A stretch of DNA of 21,870 nucleotides, taken from contig CALGAS010000555.1 in NCBI GenBank assembly GCA_937959175.1, positions 1 through 21,870 of the forward strand, given 5' to 3'. The position numbers and the translations under genes were made by a program. The DNA is from an uncultured bacterium (GTDB lineage: Bacteria > Planctomycetota > Planctomycetia > Pirellulales > UBA1268). Shown here piece by piece: positions 1 through 6,881 of this stretch (position 1 is its first letter; every line of letters begins with the position of its first letter). The notes under the pieces are model-generated. The model worked only from the letters and a program-made list of their open reading frames with translations, was not told the origin of the DNA and searched no databases.

Positions 1-1178
1 ATCGCAGGCTGCTCGCTGCGGGACATACGTCGGACTATTTGGTTGACGCGAAGTATTCGACGGAGGCCGGGGTGCATGCTCTGGGGCCTCGGCTCTTGCG
101 TCGAATAAACCGAATCGCCAACCGGTGCGAGACCCGGCAGTCGCGGCAATCCGATCTGGCGGTGCTCGGCCTCGGCCTATTCGCTCGTCCCTGCACGTGG
201 CGGGCTGATCTGGTGCATCTGCAACTGCTGCATGCCCGCAGTTTCTTCAGCCTCCGAACGCTGCCCCTGCTTGCCCGCGGACGGCGGCCTGTCCTGTGGA
301 CGTTGCACGACCCGTGGATCACGACCGGGCACTGCGTGCACGCACTGGGTTGTGACCGGTGGCGGACGGGATGCGGTGAATGCCCCGATCTCACCTTGCC
401 CCTTCCGATCCGTGAAGACGAAACGGCCCGCAACTGGCAGCTGAAATGGAGGAGCCTGCAGCGTTCAGCCATCCATCTGATCGTGGCCTCCCGCTGGATG
501 GAGCAGCGGGTGGCCGAGAGCCCCATTCTTCAGCATCTGCCCCGAACGTTGATTCCCTTCGGGCTCGACCCCACGGTGTTTCATGTCGGTGAAAAGGCTG
601 CGGCGCGGGCGGAGTTGGGAATTCCTCGCGGGGCCCGGGTGGCAGCAGTCCGCTGGACACCGCACAACGTCCTCAAGGGAACTCGCTTTGCAGAGGACGC
701 ATTGTTGCGGCTTCCCGATGGAGTCGTGACCCATGTGCTCTGCTTCGAGTCTGACGGCACGGACCTGGAAGCGTTGCGGAAACGGTTCGAGACGATCCCG
801 TTGCCCTGGCTGCAGGGCGGCCCCGAGGTGGCTCAGGCGATGACCGCATCTGACGTGTTCCTCATGCCCTCGATCGGAGAAACCTTCGGGATGATGGCGA
901 TCGAGGCGATGGCCTGCGGCACGCCGGTGGTCGTGTTTGAGGGGACGGCCCTGCCAGCTGTCGTGGATGCCCCTCGCTGCGGCCTCGCTGTGCCACAAGG
1001 GGATGCCGCGGCCCTTGCCACGGCCGTTTCAAGGCTGATGACCGAGCCGGATCTTCGCCGCCGTGCGATCGACAACGGGCTGGCTCTCGTCGCCTGCGAA
1101 TACACAGAAGCCGCCTATCTCTCGCGCCACCTCTCACTCTATCGGGAGCTGATCGATGCGCATCGCCCCGCGGATTGA
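1..1178 (+). CDS. GT4-family glycosyltransferase, 5' partial
   Basis: Retaining GT-B glycosyltransferase, probably moving a sugar from a nucleotide donor onto a cell-surface glycan or lipid carrier. The frame is open from base 3, and the first codons (RRLLAAGHTSDYLV) match the start of the family, where a residue run ending in aGh.s..lV follows the missing initiator. The true start therefore lies outside the window, and the TTG at 39 is not the start. The middle holds the block WTLHDPWITTGHC followed by GCDRW and GCGECPDL, typical of GT4 enzymes of exopolysaccharide clusters. The C-terminal half has the donor-site E-x7-E motif in PSIGETFGMMAIEAMACGTP. Visible length is 391 residues, close to full size. 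It ends 37 bp before the convergent nth stop. Acceptor and donor cannot be told from the sequence. Confidence 0.9.
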   Translation, partial: RRLLAAGHTSDYLVDAKYSTEAGVHALGPRLLRRINRIANRCETRQSRQSDLAVLGLGLFARPCTWRADLVHLQLLHARSFFSLRTLPLLARGRRPVLWTLHDPWITTGHCVHALGCDRWRTGCGECPDLTLPLPIREDETARNWQLKWRSLQRSAIHLIVASRWMEQRVAESPILQHLPRTLIPFGLDPTVFHVGEKAAARAELGIPRGARVAAVRWTPHNVLKGTRFAEDALLRLPDGVVTHVLCFESDGTDLEALRKRFETIPLPWLQGGPEVAQAMTASDVFLMPSIGETFGMMAIEAMACGTPVVVFEGTALPAVVDAPRCGLAVPQGDAAALATAVSRLMTEPDLRRRAIDNGLALVACEYTEAAYLSRHLSLYRELIDAHRPAD

Positions 1179-1215
1179 GACTGCCACGGACTGAGGCCGC
1201 TCGGCGACGCGAACG

Positions 1216-1866
1216 TCAGCAGGTGCCGGCGGTCGGACACTCGGCAGCGAGCGTGCAGGCATCGCAGGCCGGCTTGCGGGCGTGGCAGACCCGCCGGCCA
1301 TGCAGGATCAGGGCGTGGTGGAGAAAGGTCCAGTGCGACTCGGGAAAGAGGCTCTCGAGGTCGTGCTCGACCTTGTTGGGATCATCGTGGCGGCTGAACT
1401 TTAGCCGTCGGGCCAGGCGGCCGACGTGGGTGTCGACAGCGATGCCCGGGCGGCCGAAGGCATTGCTGGCGACGACGTTGGCCGTCTTGCGGCCGACCCC
1501 CGGCAGGGCGAGGAGGGCGTCGAAATCCGCCGGCACCTCACCGGCGTGGTGTGCCACGATCTGCTTGGCCGCCGCGACAATGTTCTTGGCCTTCATGCGG
1601 AACAGACCGATCGTCTTGATGAAGGGCTCGATCTGTTTCGGGGTAGCGGCGGCCAGGCGGCGGGAATCGGGATAGGCGGCGAACAGGGCGGGTGTCGCGG
1701 CGTTGACGCTGACGTCGGTAGCCTGGGCCGAGAGGATCGTCGCGATCAAAAGCTCGAAGGGCGAGCCAAAGTCGAGTTCGGTGGCGGCGTCGGGATAGCA
1801 CCGCACCAGTTCAGCGAGCACGCGGCCCGCCCGGTTCCGCTTGTCTGCAACGCGTTCTCTCGGCAT
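1216..1866 (-). CDS. nth: Endonuclease III, DNA glycosylase/AP lyase
   Basis: Base-excision repair enzyme that removes oxidised pyrimidines and nicks the resulting abasic site. The 216-residue protein has normal family length. The helix-hairpin-helix LPGVGRKTANVV holds the catalytic Lys127, and AVDTHV holds the catalytic Asp145. The C-terminus carries the [4Fe-4S] ligands Cys194, Cys201, Cys204 and Cys210 in the usual C-x6-C-x2-C-x5-C spacing. The ATG at 1866 was chosen because it overlaps the stop of the upstream ATPase as TGATG, which implies translational coupling; an in-frame extension to 2475 would run through the ATPase gene and lacks family similarity. It is the last gene of the miaE-ATPase-nth set and converges on the glycosyltransferase. 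Confidence 0.96.
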   Translation of the reverse strand: MPRERVADKRNRAGRVLAELVRCYPDAATELDFGSPFELLIATILSAQATDVSVNAATPALFAAYPDSRRLAAATPKQIEPFIKTIGLFRMKAKNIVAAAKQIVAHHAGEVPADFDALLALPGVGRKTANVVASNAFGRPGIAVDTHVGRLARRLKFSRHDDPNKVEHDLESLFPESHWTFLHHALILHGRRVCHARKPACDACTLAAECPTAGTC

Positions 1867-3824
1867 CACCCACCACCATAATCGGTGAGGTCGCCCGGCC
1901 GCCAGGAGACCCGCAGGGCGTTGAGCACGGCGACGACATCGATCGCCTCCTGCACGAGCGCTCCGGCCGCCGGCGGCAGGAGGCCCGCCGCCGCGAAGCC
2001 CATCCCGACGAGGCTGGCGGCGATCCCGCCGAGGGCGCTCTGCAGGGCGATCGACCGCATCCGGCGGCCGATGTGAAAAAGCTCGTCCACGCGCTCGAGC
2101 GACTGATCCATCACCACGACGCCGGCCGCCTCGCTGGTCACGTCGCTGGCGGTGCCCATCGCGATGCCGACGGTGGCGGCCGCCAGGGCGGGGGCGTCGT
2201 TGATGCCGTCTCCCACGAAGAGTGTCGGGGCTGTGGCCACCGCCTCCTCGACGATCGCGAGCTTGCCTTCGGGGGGCACCTCGGCGTGGACCTCCTCGAT
2301 CCCGACGACGTCGGCCAGCCAGCGGACCTCGCTTTCGCGGTCGCCCGAAACGAGCATCACGCGGGAAAGCCCATGGGCCGGCTCGAGATGGCTGACGAAC
2401 GGCCGGCCGTCGGCCCGCGGCGAGTCGCGAAACCGCAGCACGCCGGCAGCGTGGCCCTCGATCACCACCACGCACTCCAGCCCTGCCGCCTGCGGCGGCA
2501 ACCGGTCGCTGCCGGCAGGGTCGATCGCCCCCAGCTTCTTTCGGCTGGTGATCGTCACGGCCCGTGGGATCCCGTCGGCCGCTCCCACAACCCGGCCGAC
2601 GAGCCCCTCGCCGGGCTTCTCCGAGACCGCCTCGGCCTCGCCCCGGGGCAGATCCCGCGCCTCAGCCGCCGCCACCACCGCCGCGGCCAGCGGGTGCTTT
2701 GAGTAGGCCTCCAGACTGGCGGCGAGTTCCAGCACCTCGTCGGCCGAGCGATCCCCCACAGGGATCACCTCGCTGACGCTCGGTTCACCGTAGGTAAGGG
2801 TGCCGGTCTTGTCGAAGATCGCCGTCCTGCAGGTGTCGAGCCGCTCGAGCACCGCCGGATCACGGATCACGATCCCCCGCTTGGCCGCCAGTGAGACCGC
2901 CCCGATGATCGCCACCGGAATCGCGATCAACAGCGGGCAGGGCGTGGCCACGACGAGCACCGCCAGGAACCGGACCGGCTCGCCGCTCGCCCACCAGGCC
3001 GCTCCCGCCAGGGCCAGGGCCAGCGGCGTGTACAGCGCTCCGAGGGAGTCGGCCAGTCGGCGGAGCCTGGGCCGCCGCTGCTCGCTGGCCTCGAGCACGG
3101 CCATGATCTTGGCGTAGCGGCTGTCGGCGGCGACCCGGTCGGTGCGGATCTCGAGGGCCGCCTCGCCGTTGATCGCCCCGGAGAGCACGGTTGAGCCAGG
3201 CGCCTTGGCGATCGTGTAGGGCTCGCCGGTGAGATAACTCTCATCCATCGAGCCGCGGCCGGAGACAACGGTGCCGTCGACGGGGCAGATCTCATGGGGC
3301 AGCACCAGGACGATATCGCCGACCCGGAGCTCGGCCAGGGACACGTCGACCGGCCCCCCGCCGGCTCGCCGGTGGGCCAGCGACGGCATCCGGCGGGCCA
3401 GCGCCGCCAACACGTCGCCGGCCCGGCTCACGGCGCGTCGCTCGAGGGCCTCGCCGCCGGAGAGCATCAGGACGACGAGCACTCCGGCGACGTACTCACC
3501 CAGGATGACGCTCGTCACGATCGAGATTCCGGCCAGCAGATCTGAGCCGAAGCGTCCGGTCAGCAGTTTGACGAGCAGGTCGCCCACCAGCGGGATGCCG
3601 CCGGCGATCAGCATCACCACCAACGGCAGTTCGGCGAGGCTGATGGCCCGACCGGCGAACCAACGGCCCGGATCGAGCGGCCCGAGCGAGACCGGCGTTG
3701 CTCCTCCGCCCGACCAGAGAAGCAGCCCCCAGGCGGCCAGGGCCAGGATCGCCCCGCCGGCGATCAACTCGTCGACGGGCATCCGCCAGCGACGGGAGCG
3801 GCCGGAGTGGGGTCGCTTCGGCAT
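1866..3824 (-). CDS. Heavy-metal P1B-type ATPase with TPC metal motif
   Basis: Inner-membrane metal pump driven by ATP. Visible in 652 residues: hydrophobic segments at about 20-38, 62-82, 94-121, 263-310 and a C-terminal pair at 592-638; actuator loop TGEP at 199-202; phosphorylation motif DKTGTLT with Asp338; nucleotide-domain SKHP at 375-378; hinge GDGIND at 538-543. The intramembrane motif is T294-P295-C296, not the CPC of copper or zinc pumps. In the published P1B scheme TPC marks group 1B-5, linked to nickel or iron, but the hemerythrin tail often seen there is absent and there is no N-terminal HMA domain. It lies 36 bp after the miaE-like gene and overlaps nth by one base. Met15 is a possible alternative start. 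Substrate is not proven. Confidence 0.9.
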   Translation of the reverse strand: MPKRPHSGRSRRWRMPVDELIAGGAILALAAWGLLLWSGGGATPVSLGPLDPGRWFAGRAISLAELPLVVMLIAGGIPLVGDLLVKLLTGRFGSDLLAGISIVTSVILGEYVAGVLVVLMLSGGEALERRAVSRAGDVLAALARRMPSLAHRRAGGGPVDVSLAELRVGDIVLVLPHEICPVDGTVVSGRGSMDESYLTGEPYTIAKAPGSTVLSGAINGEAALEIRTDRVAADSRYAKIMAVLEASEQRRPRLRRLADSLGALYTPLALALAGAAWWASGEPVRFLAVLVVATPCPLLIAIPVAIIGAVSLAAKRGIVIRDPAVLERLDTCRTAIFDKTGTLTYGEPSVSEVIPVGDRSADEVLELAASLEAYSKHPLAAAVVAAAEARDLPRGEAEAVSEKPGEGLVGRVVGAADGIPRAVTITSRKKLGAIDPAGSDRLPPQAAGLECVVVIEGHAAGVLRFRDSPRADGRPFVSHLEPAHGLSRVMLVSGDRESEVRWLADVVGIEEVHAEVPPEGKLAIVEEAVATAPTLFVGDGINDAPALAAATVGIAMGTASDVTSEAAGVVVMDQSLERVDELFHIGRRMRSIALQSALGGIAASLVGMGFAAAGLLPPAAGALVQEAIDVVAVLNALRVSWRPGDLTDYGGG

Positions 3825-3860
3825 TCGGGATGGTCCCGGGGAGGCGGCGGGTGACGAGGG

Positions 3861-4436
3861 TCAGCTGTGCATTCGCGGCAGCGGGTCGCCCCGCTCGATG
3901 ATTGCCGCCTCGGCGGCGGCCAGTTCCCGGAGCCGCTCGCGGACGGCCTCTTCGGGTGCGAAGCCGCCGGCCAGCCGCACGTAGGTGGCGTGGTGGCGGG
4001 CCTCTGACTCGAACAGCCCCCGGTAGAAGTCGCGGAGTTCAGGGTCGTCAACGTGCTCGCCGAGCAGGGCGAACCGCTCGCAGCTGCGGGCCTCGATCAG
4101 GCCGCCAATCAGCAGCCGATCAACCGCCCGGCCGGGCTCCTCCTTGCGAACGAGCTCGTGGAGCCGCGGCCCGTAAGAACTTGGGGAGAGTTTGCGGAAG
4201 CGAATCCCCCGCTGCTCGAGGAGGTCGAGCACCATCCGGAAGTGTTCGAGCTCCTCCTCGACAATCTCGGTCATCGCCCGGGCCAGGTCGGTGTGGTCGA
4301 CGTAGGAAAAGAGCATGTTCATCGCCACGCCGGCCGCCTTCTTCTCGCAGTGGGCATGGTCGATGAGCACCTCCTCCAGGCTGGAGTCGACCTGGGCGAG
4401 CCAGCGGGCGGCGGAGGTGGATTGGAGGCTGAGCAT
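3861..4436 (-). CDS. miaE: tRNA-(ms2io6A)-hydroxylase family di-iron protein
   Basis: Member of the MiaE family, a ferritin-like di-iron monooxygenase that hydroxylates the isopentenyl side chain of ms2i6A37 in tRNA. The 191-residue protein has the expected ligands in a four-helix arrangement: IDHAHCEKKAA around Glu31, EELEHF with Glu62-x2-His65, LIEARSCERF around Glu115, and ESEARHHATY with Glu145-x2-His148. The ATG at 4436 gives a protein beginning MLSLQSTSAARWL, right at the family's N-terminus; longer in-frame extensions upstream are low-complexity and overlap the divergent gene. It is first in a probable operon with the P1B ATPase and nth. The dependence on a miaA/miaB-modified tRNA is family knowledge; those genes are not in view. 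Confidence 0.9.
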   Translation of the reverse strand: MLSLQSTSAARWLAQVDSSLEEVLIDHAHCEKKAAGVAMNMLFSYVDHTDLARAMTEIVEEELEHFRMVLDLLEQRGIRFRKLSPSSYGPRLHELVRKEEPGRAVDRLLIGGLIEARSCERFALLGEHVDDPELRDFYRGLFESEARHHATYVRLAGGFAPEEAVRERLRELAAAEAAIIERGDPLPRMHS

Positions 4437-4577
4437 GGAGACAACGCCCGAGGGCGGGTGATCCGCGACGCGGCGAGAGCCTGCCATTTGCCAGGCAACC
4501 CCGCAGGCTGTCATCATATCGTCGGCGGCGACAGGATCGTCGGATTCCCGAGGAGGCGGCCGCTGGGCCGCAGGCAT
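4437..4577. other. Divergent intergenic region, miaE / DUF2237 gene
   Basis: This 141-bp spacer separates two divergent transcription units and must hold promoters for both. A GAGGAGG run near 4550 is about 25 bases before the chosen DUF2237 start, too far to be its ribosome binding site, so an earlier non-ATG start for that gene is not excluded. I see no convincing -35/-10 pair. Confidence 0.4.
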
Positions 4578-4979
4578 GTGATCGCCTTCGATCGCCCCGC
4601 TGCCAAGAAGTCGCCCGAGCGGAACGTGCTCGGTGGGGAGTTGGCTAGCTGCTCCAGCGAACCGTTGACGGGCTTCTTCCGGGATGGCTGCTGCCGCACC
4701 GGTCCCGATGACGTCGGCGTGCATACCGTCTGCGCGGTGATGACGGCGGAGTTTCTCGAGTTCACCGTGGCGGCCGGCAACGACCTGGTGACCCCGCGGC
4801 CGCAGTGGGGCTTTCCCGGGCTCGTGGTCGGCGACCGCTGGTGTCTCTGCGCCGCCCGCTGGCTCGAGGCAGCCGAGGCGGGCAAGGCGCCGCCGGTGGT
4901 GCTCGAGGCGACCCACGAGAAGTCGCTGGCGATCGTGCCCCGGGAAATGCTCGAGCGGCACGCGGTGAAGCCGGCATGA
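4578..4979 (+). CDS. DUF2237 family protein
   Basis: Small cytoplasmic protein of a widespread family without an established activity. The core is clear: NVLGGEL, PLTGFFRDGCC, TGPDDVGVHTVCAVMTAEFL, then WGFPGL, GDRWCLCAARW and PPVVLEATHEKSL. Six cysteines (25, 38, 39, 52, 89, 91) and several conserved acidic residues suggest metal or redox chemistry, but that is inference. The GTG at 4578 yields 133 residues with a short lead before the conserved NVLGG, like relatives that begin a few residues upstream of it; the ATG two bases earlier is out of frame. Its TGA overlaps the ATG of the permease gene (ATGA at 4976-4979), so the two are probably co-translated. Confidence 0.85.
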   Translation: MIAFDRPAAKKSPERNVLGGELASCSSEPLTGFFRDGCCRTGPDDVGVHTVCAVMTAEFLEFTVAAGNDLVTPRPQWGFPGLVVGDRWCLCAARWLEAAEAGKAPPVVLEATHEKSLAIVPREMLERHAVKPA

Positions 4980-5749
4980 CGGCGTGGCTGCTGCCGGCCG
5001 CCGTGCTGGCCGTGGCGGTGCTCTACGCGTCGGTGGGTCACGGCGGGGCGACCGGCTACATCGCCGTGATGGGCCTGCTCGGGCTTGCGCCGGAGGTGAT
5101 CCGGCCGACGGCGCTCGTGCTCAATCTCGTGGTAGCGACGATTGGCACCGTGCAGTTCGTACGGGCGGGGCAGTTTCGCCGCGACCTGTTTGTGCCGCTG
5201 GCCCTGGCGAGCGTGCCGGCAGCGGCGATCGGCGGGGCCATGTCGCTGCCGACGGCGGTGTTCGAGGCCGCCTTGGGCTAGGTGCTCGCCTTCTCGGCGG
5301 TGCGGATGCTCGGCGATCTCGCCTCGCCGGCGACAAGAGCCGGCACCGCTAGCGGTGCCGGGGAGCCACCGACCCGCCGGCAGCTTCCCTCGCCCGCGCT
5401 CGCAGGCATCGGTGCGGCCCTCGGCCTCGCTGCGGGCCTGACTGGCGTGGGCGGCGGCGTGTTTCTCACGCCCCTCTTGCTCGAACTCCGCGTTGCGACC
5501 ACGCGACAGGTGGCGGCCGTGTCGGTCGTGTTCATCCTCGTCAACTCCACCGCGGGCCTGGCCGGCTGGCTGGGCAGCGGCCGGAGCCTGGCAGTGATCG
5601 ACCCCTGGGTCGTGGCGGCCGCGGCGATCGGGGGACTGATCGGCTCGCAGCTGGGTGCCTTTCAGTTGCCGATCCGCTGGCTCCGAATCCTGATGGCGGT
5701 GGTGCTGGCAGTGGCGAGCATGAAACTCCTCGGTCTGGCAACGACTTAA
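4976..5749 (+). pseudogene. TSUP (TauE/SafE, DUF81) permease, split by in-frame TAG
   Basis: Inner-membrane permease of the TSUP family, which moves sulfite, sulfoacetate or related small anions. The frame is continuous from ATG 4976 to TAA 5747-5749 except for TAG at 5279-5281. The first piece (101 residues) has YASVGHGGATGYIAVMGLLG, the N-terminal repeat signature; the second (from GTG 5282, 155 residues) has AAGLTGVGGGVFLTPLLLE, the second-repeat signature. Both halves keep family sequence on each side of the stop, so this is one gene with a single nonsense codon, most simply TGG to TAG. A GTG follows the stop directly, so reinitiation giving two half-transporters is possible. The linker also carries a 22-bp palindrome. 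A sequencing or assembly error remains an alternative. Confidence 0.85.
5340..5361. repeat. Perfect 22-bp palindrome inside permease linker
   Basis: Half-site CCGGCACCGCT is followed at once by its exact reverse complement AGCGGTGCCGG. In the permease frame it encodes AGTASGAG, a small hydrophilic run between the two transmembrane halves, where an in-frame insertion would be tolerated. It resembles REP-type palindromes, and a REP-associated transposase gene lies 0.4 kb downstream. No second copy is present in the window. Confidence 0.75.
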
Positions 5750-5774
5750 GGGTCAGGTCTTGACAATTAACTTT
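5750..5774 (+). repeat. Left inverted end of the RAYT element
   Basis: It begins GGGTCAGGTCTTGACAA and matches the reverse complement of 6841-6865 at 24 of 25 positions, differing only at 5767 (T against A). It overlaps the first base of the transposase stop codon, so the coding sequence runs right up to the end. Confidence 0.85.
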
Positions 5775-6820
5775 TATGATTTGCCGTCGCTTAGTTTCTC
5801 GCCTTCTTCTGTGGCCGTTGTGTCGCCAGCAGGGTGTGGCCGCAGCGTCAGCACCTCGGTTATCAGTTCTTCGAGAAGTAGATCCCAAACGGGGTCTTGT
5901 TCCCGACGGTCTTCAGCTCGGCTAAGCGTCTTGCAAACGGCCGCCGAACTCACACCGCCAAACTCTTCAGCAAGTTGGGTCACCTTCGCATCTGTTATGC
6001 GACGCAGAAGATAGAGAGCCGCAGTCCTCGCGTCGTTGCGGTGTTGGCGAGCCTTGCAGAGTGCAGCACGATCGACTTCGAAATGATCAAGGACGGCCTT
6101 CAGAACGTCTTCTTTGTTCGGTCGCCACTTCAGCTGCCGGAGTTGGGGCACCTCTGGTGAACGCGGCCCTTTCGCAAGTGCCTCCCGCTGGTCTTCGACC
6201 CAGGCCGCCGATCCGAGGAACAGGCCGCCAATCGCTGCCTCGGTAGGAGACGGCAACGACGATCGGATTCCAGACTCGACAAAGTTTCGGTAAGCACGTC
6301 GTGCCTTGTGGTGGTCGTGTGAGTGTTCAGCGAGAACCGTCTTCCAGTCAAGCCAACTCGGAGCGGTCTTCGCAAAGCGTGCAAAGCGGAAACACGGGTA
6401 GCTGCTCCAGCGGTAGTGCTCTGGTAAGCGGACAATTCCGGCCCGAACGGGATTGAGATGGATGTATCTACTGGCTTCCGAGGCATGGCTGTCACGCTCG
6501 ACCAAAATTGCCTTGAATCGCCCCTGGAAGAGAGCTCCGCAGCGGGCGTGCCGTCGATTGAAAAGACTGGCATACCCTGAGTTGAGGTCGTGCATTCCCG
6601 GTGAAAGATTGGCATCGGGAGTTTGCACGAGGAGGTGGTAGTGGTTTCGCATCAGCACCCAACTGAAAATGTTCCAGTTGCTTCGAGTGGCTACACGGCC
6701 GAGCAAACGCAACCAGTCCTCCCGGTCGCTGTCACTTGCAAAGATCGACCGTCTTTCCCAGCCGCGGCTGGTCACGTGGTAGAGCCCTCCGGGGAGGTCG
6801 ATTCGAAGCGGGCGTGCCAT
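5774..6820 (-). CDS. REP-associated tyrosine transposase (RAYT, HUH family) with DnaA-like C-terminus
   Basis: Single-strand DNA transposase of the Y1 HUH superfamily related to IS200/IS605 TnpA. The 348-residue protein opens with MARPLRIDLPGGLYHVTSRG, typical of RAYTs. The metal-binding HUH motif is His60-Tyr61-His62 in MRNHYHLLVQ, and the likely nucleophile is Tyr83 in SGYASLFNRRH, followed by the conserved GALFQGRFKAILVE and SRYIHLNPVRAGI. The last third is an added domain: ARTAALYLLRR, then LAEEFGGVSSAAV, resembling DnaA domain IV, which binds double-stranded DNA boxes. RAYTs of about 150-230 residues lack this tail. The ATG at 6820 has no visible Shine-Dalgarno. The frame is intact, so the enzyme may be active. 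Confidence 0.93.
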   Translation of the reverse strand: MARPLRIDLPGGLYHVTSRGWERRSIFASDSDREDWLRLLGRVATRSNWNIFSWVLMRNHYHLLVQTPDANLSPGMHDLNSGYASLFNRRHARCGALFQGRFKAILVERDSHASEASRYIHLNPVRAGIVRLPEHYRWSSYPCFRFARFAKTAPSWLDWKTVLAEHSHDHHKARRAYRNFVESGIRSSLPSPTEAAIGGLFLGSAAWVEDQREALAKGPRSPEVPQLRQLKWRPNKEDVLKAVLDHFEVDRAALCKARQHRNDARTAALYLLRRITDAKVTQLAEEFGGVSSAAVCKTLSRAEDRREQDPVWDLLLEELITEVLTLRPHPAGDTTATEEGEKLSDGKS

Positions 6821-6840
6821 GGGGGTTTAGGCGGGGATGC

Positions 6841-6865
6841 AAAGTTATTTGTCAAGACCTGACCC
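6841..6865 (-). repeat. Right inverted end of the RAYT element
   Basis: Reverse complement of the left end with one mismatch. Read on the minus strand it contains TTGACA about 30 bases before the transposase ATG and could serve as a -35 element, but no good -10 follows at 17 bp. Base 6866 (C) extends the right end by one base beyond the repeat shared with the left. Confidence 0.85.
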
Positions 6866-6881
6866 CAATTTAGGTATTAGT

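Larger units (their letters stand above)
5750..6866 (-). mobile_element. RAYT-type transposable element with 25-bp inverted ends
   Basis: The element spans one transposase gene and two near-perfect inverted ends. Its GC content looks lower than that of the flanking genes, in line with acquisition. It sits between two convergent genes: the left end begins on the base after the permease stop TAA (5747-5749), and the right end finishes 15 bases before the stop of the glycosyltransferase-like gene (6882). No clear target duplication flanks it, as expected of HUH transposases, which do not make one. Without the element the convergent spacer would be only about 16 bp. Confidence 0.75.

Noticed and set aside
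1867..2475. N-terminal extension of nth
   Set aside because: It would run through the ATPase gene, and the extra sequence is Arg-rich and unlike endonuclease III. The coupled ATG at 1866 fits the family length.
4437..4961. N-terminal extension of the miaE-like gene
   Set aside because: The extra residues overlap the divergent DUF2237 gene and have no MiaE similarity.
5760..5780. TTGACA and TATGAT in the left end of the RAYT element as a promoter
   Set aside because: The spacer is only nine bases, far from 17.
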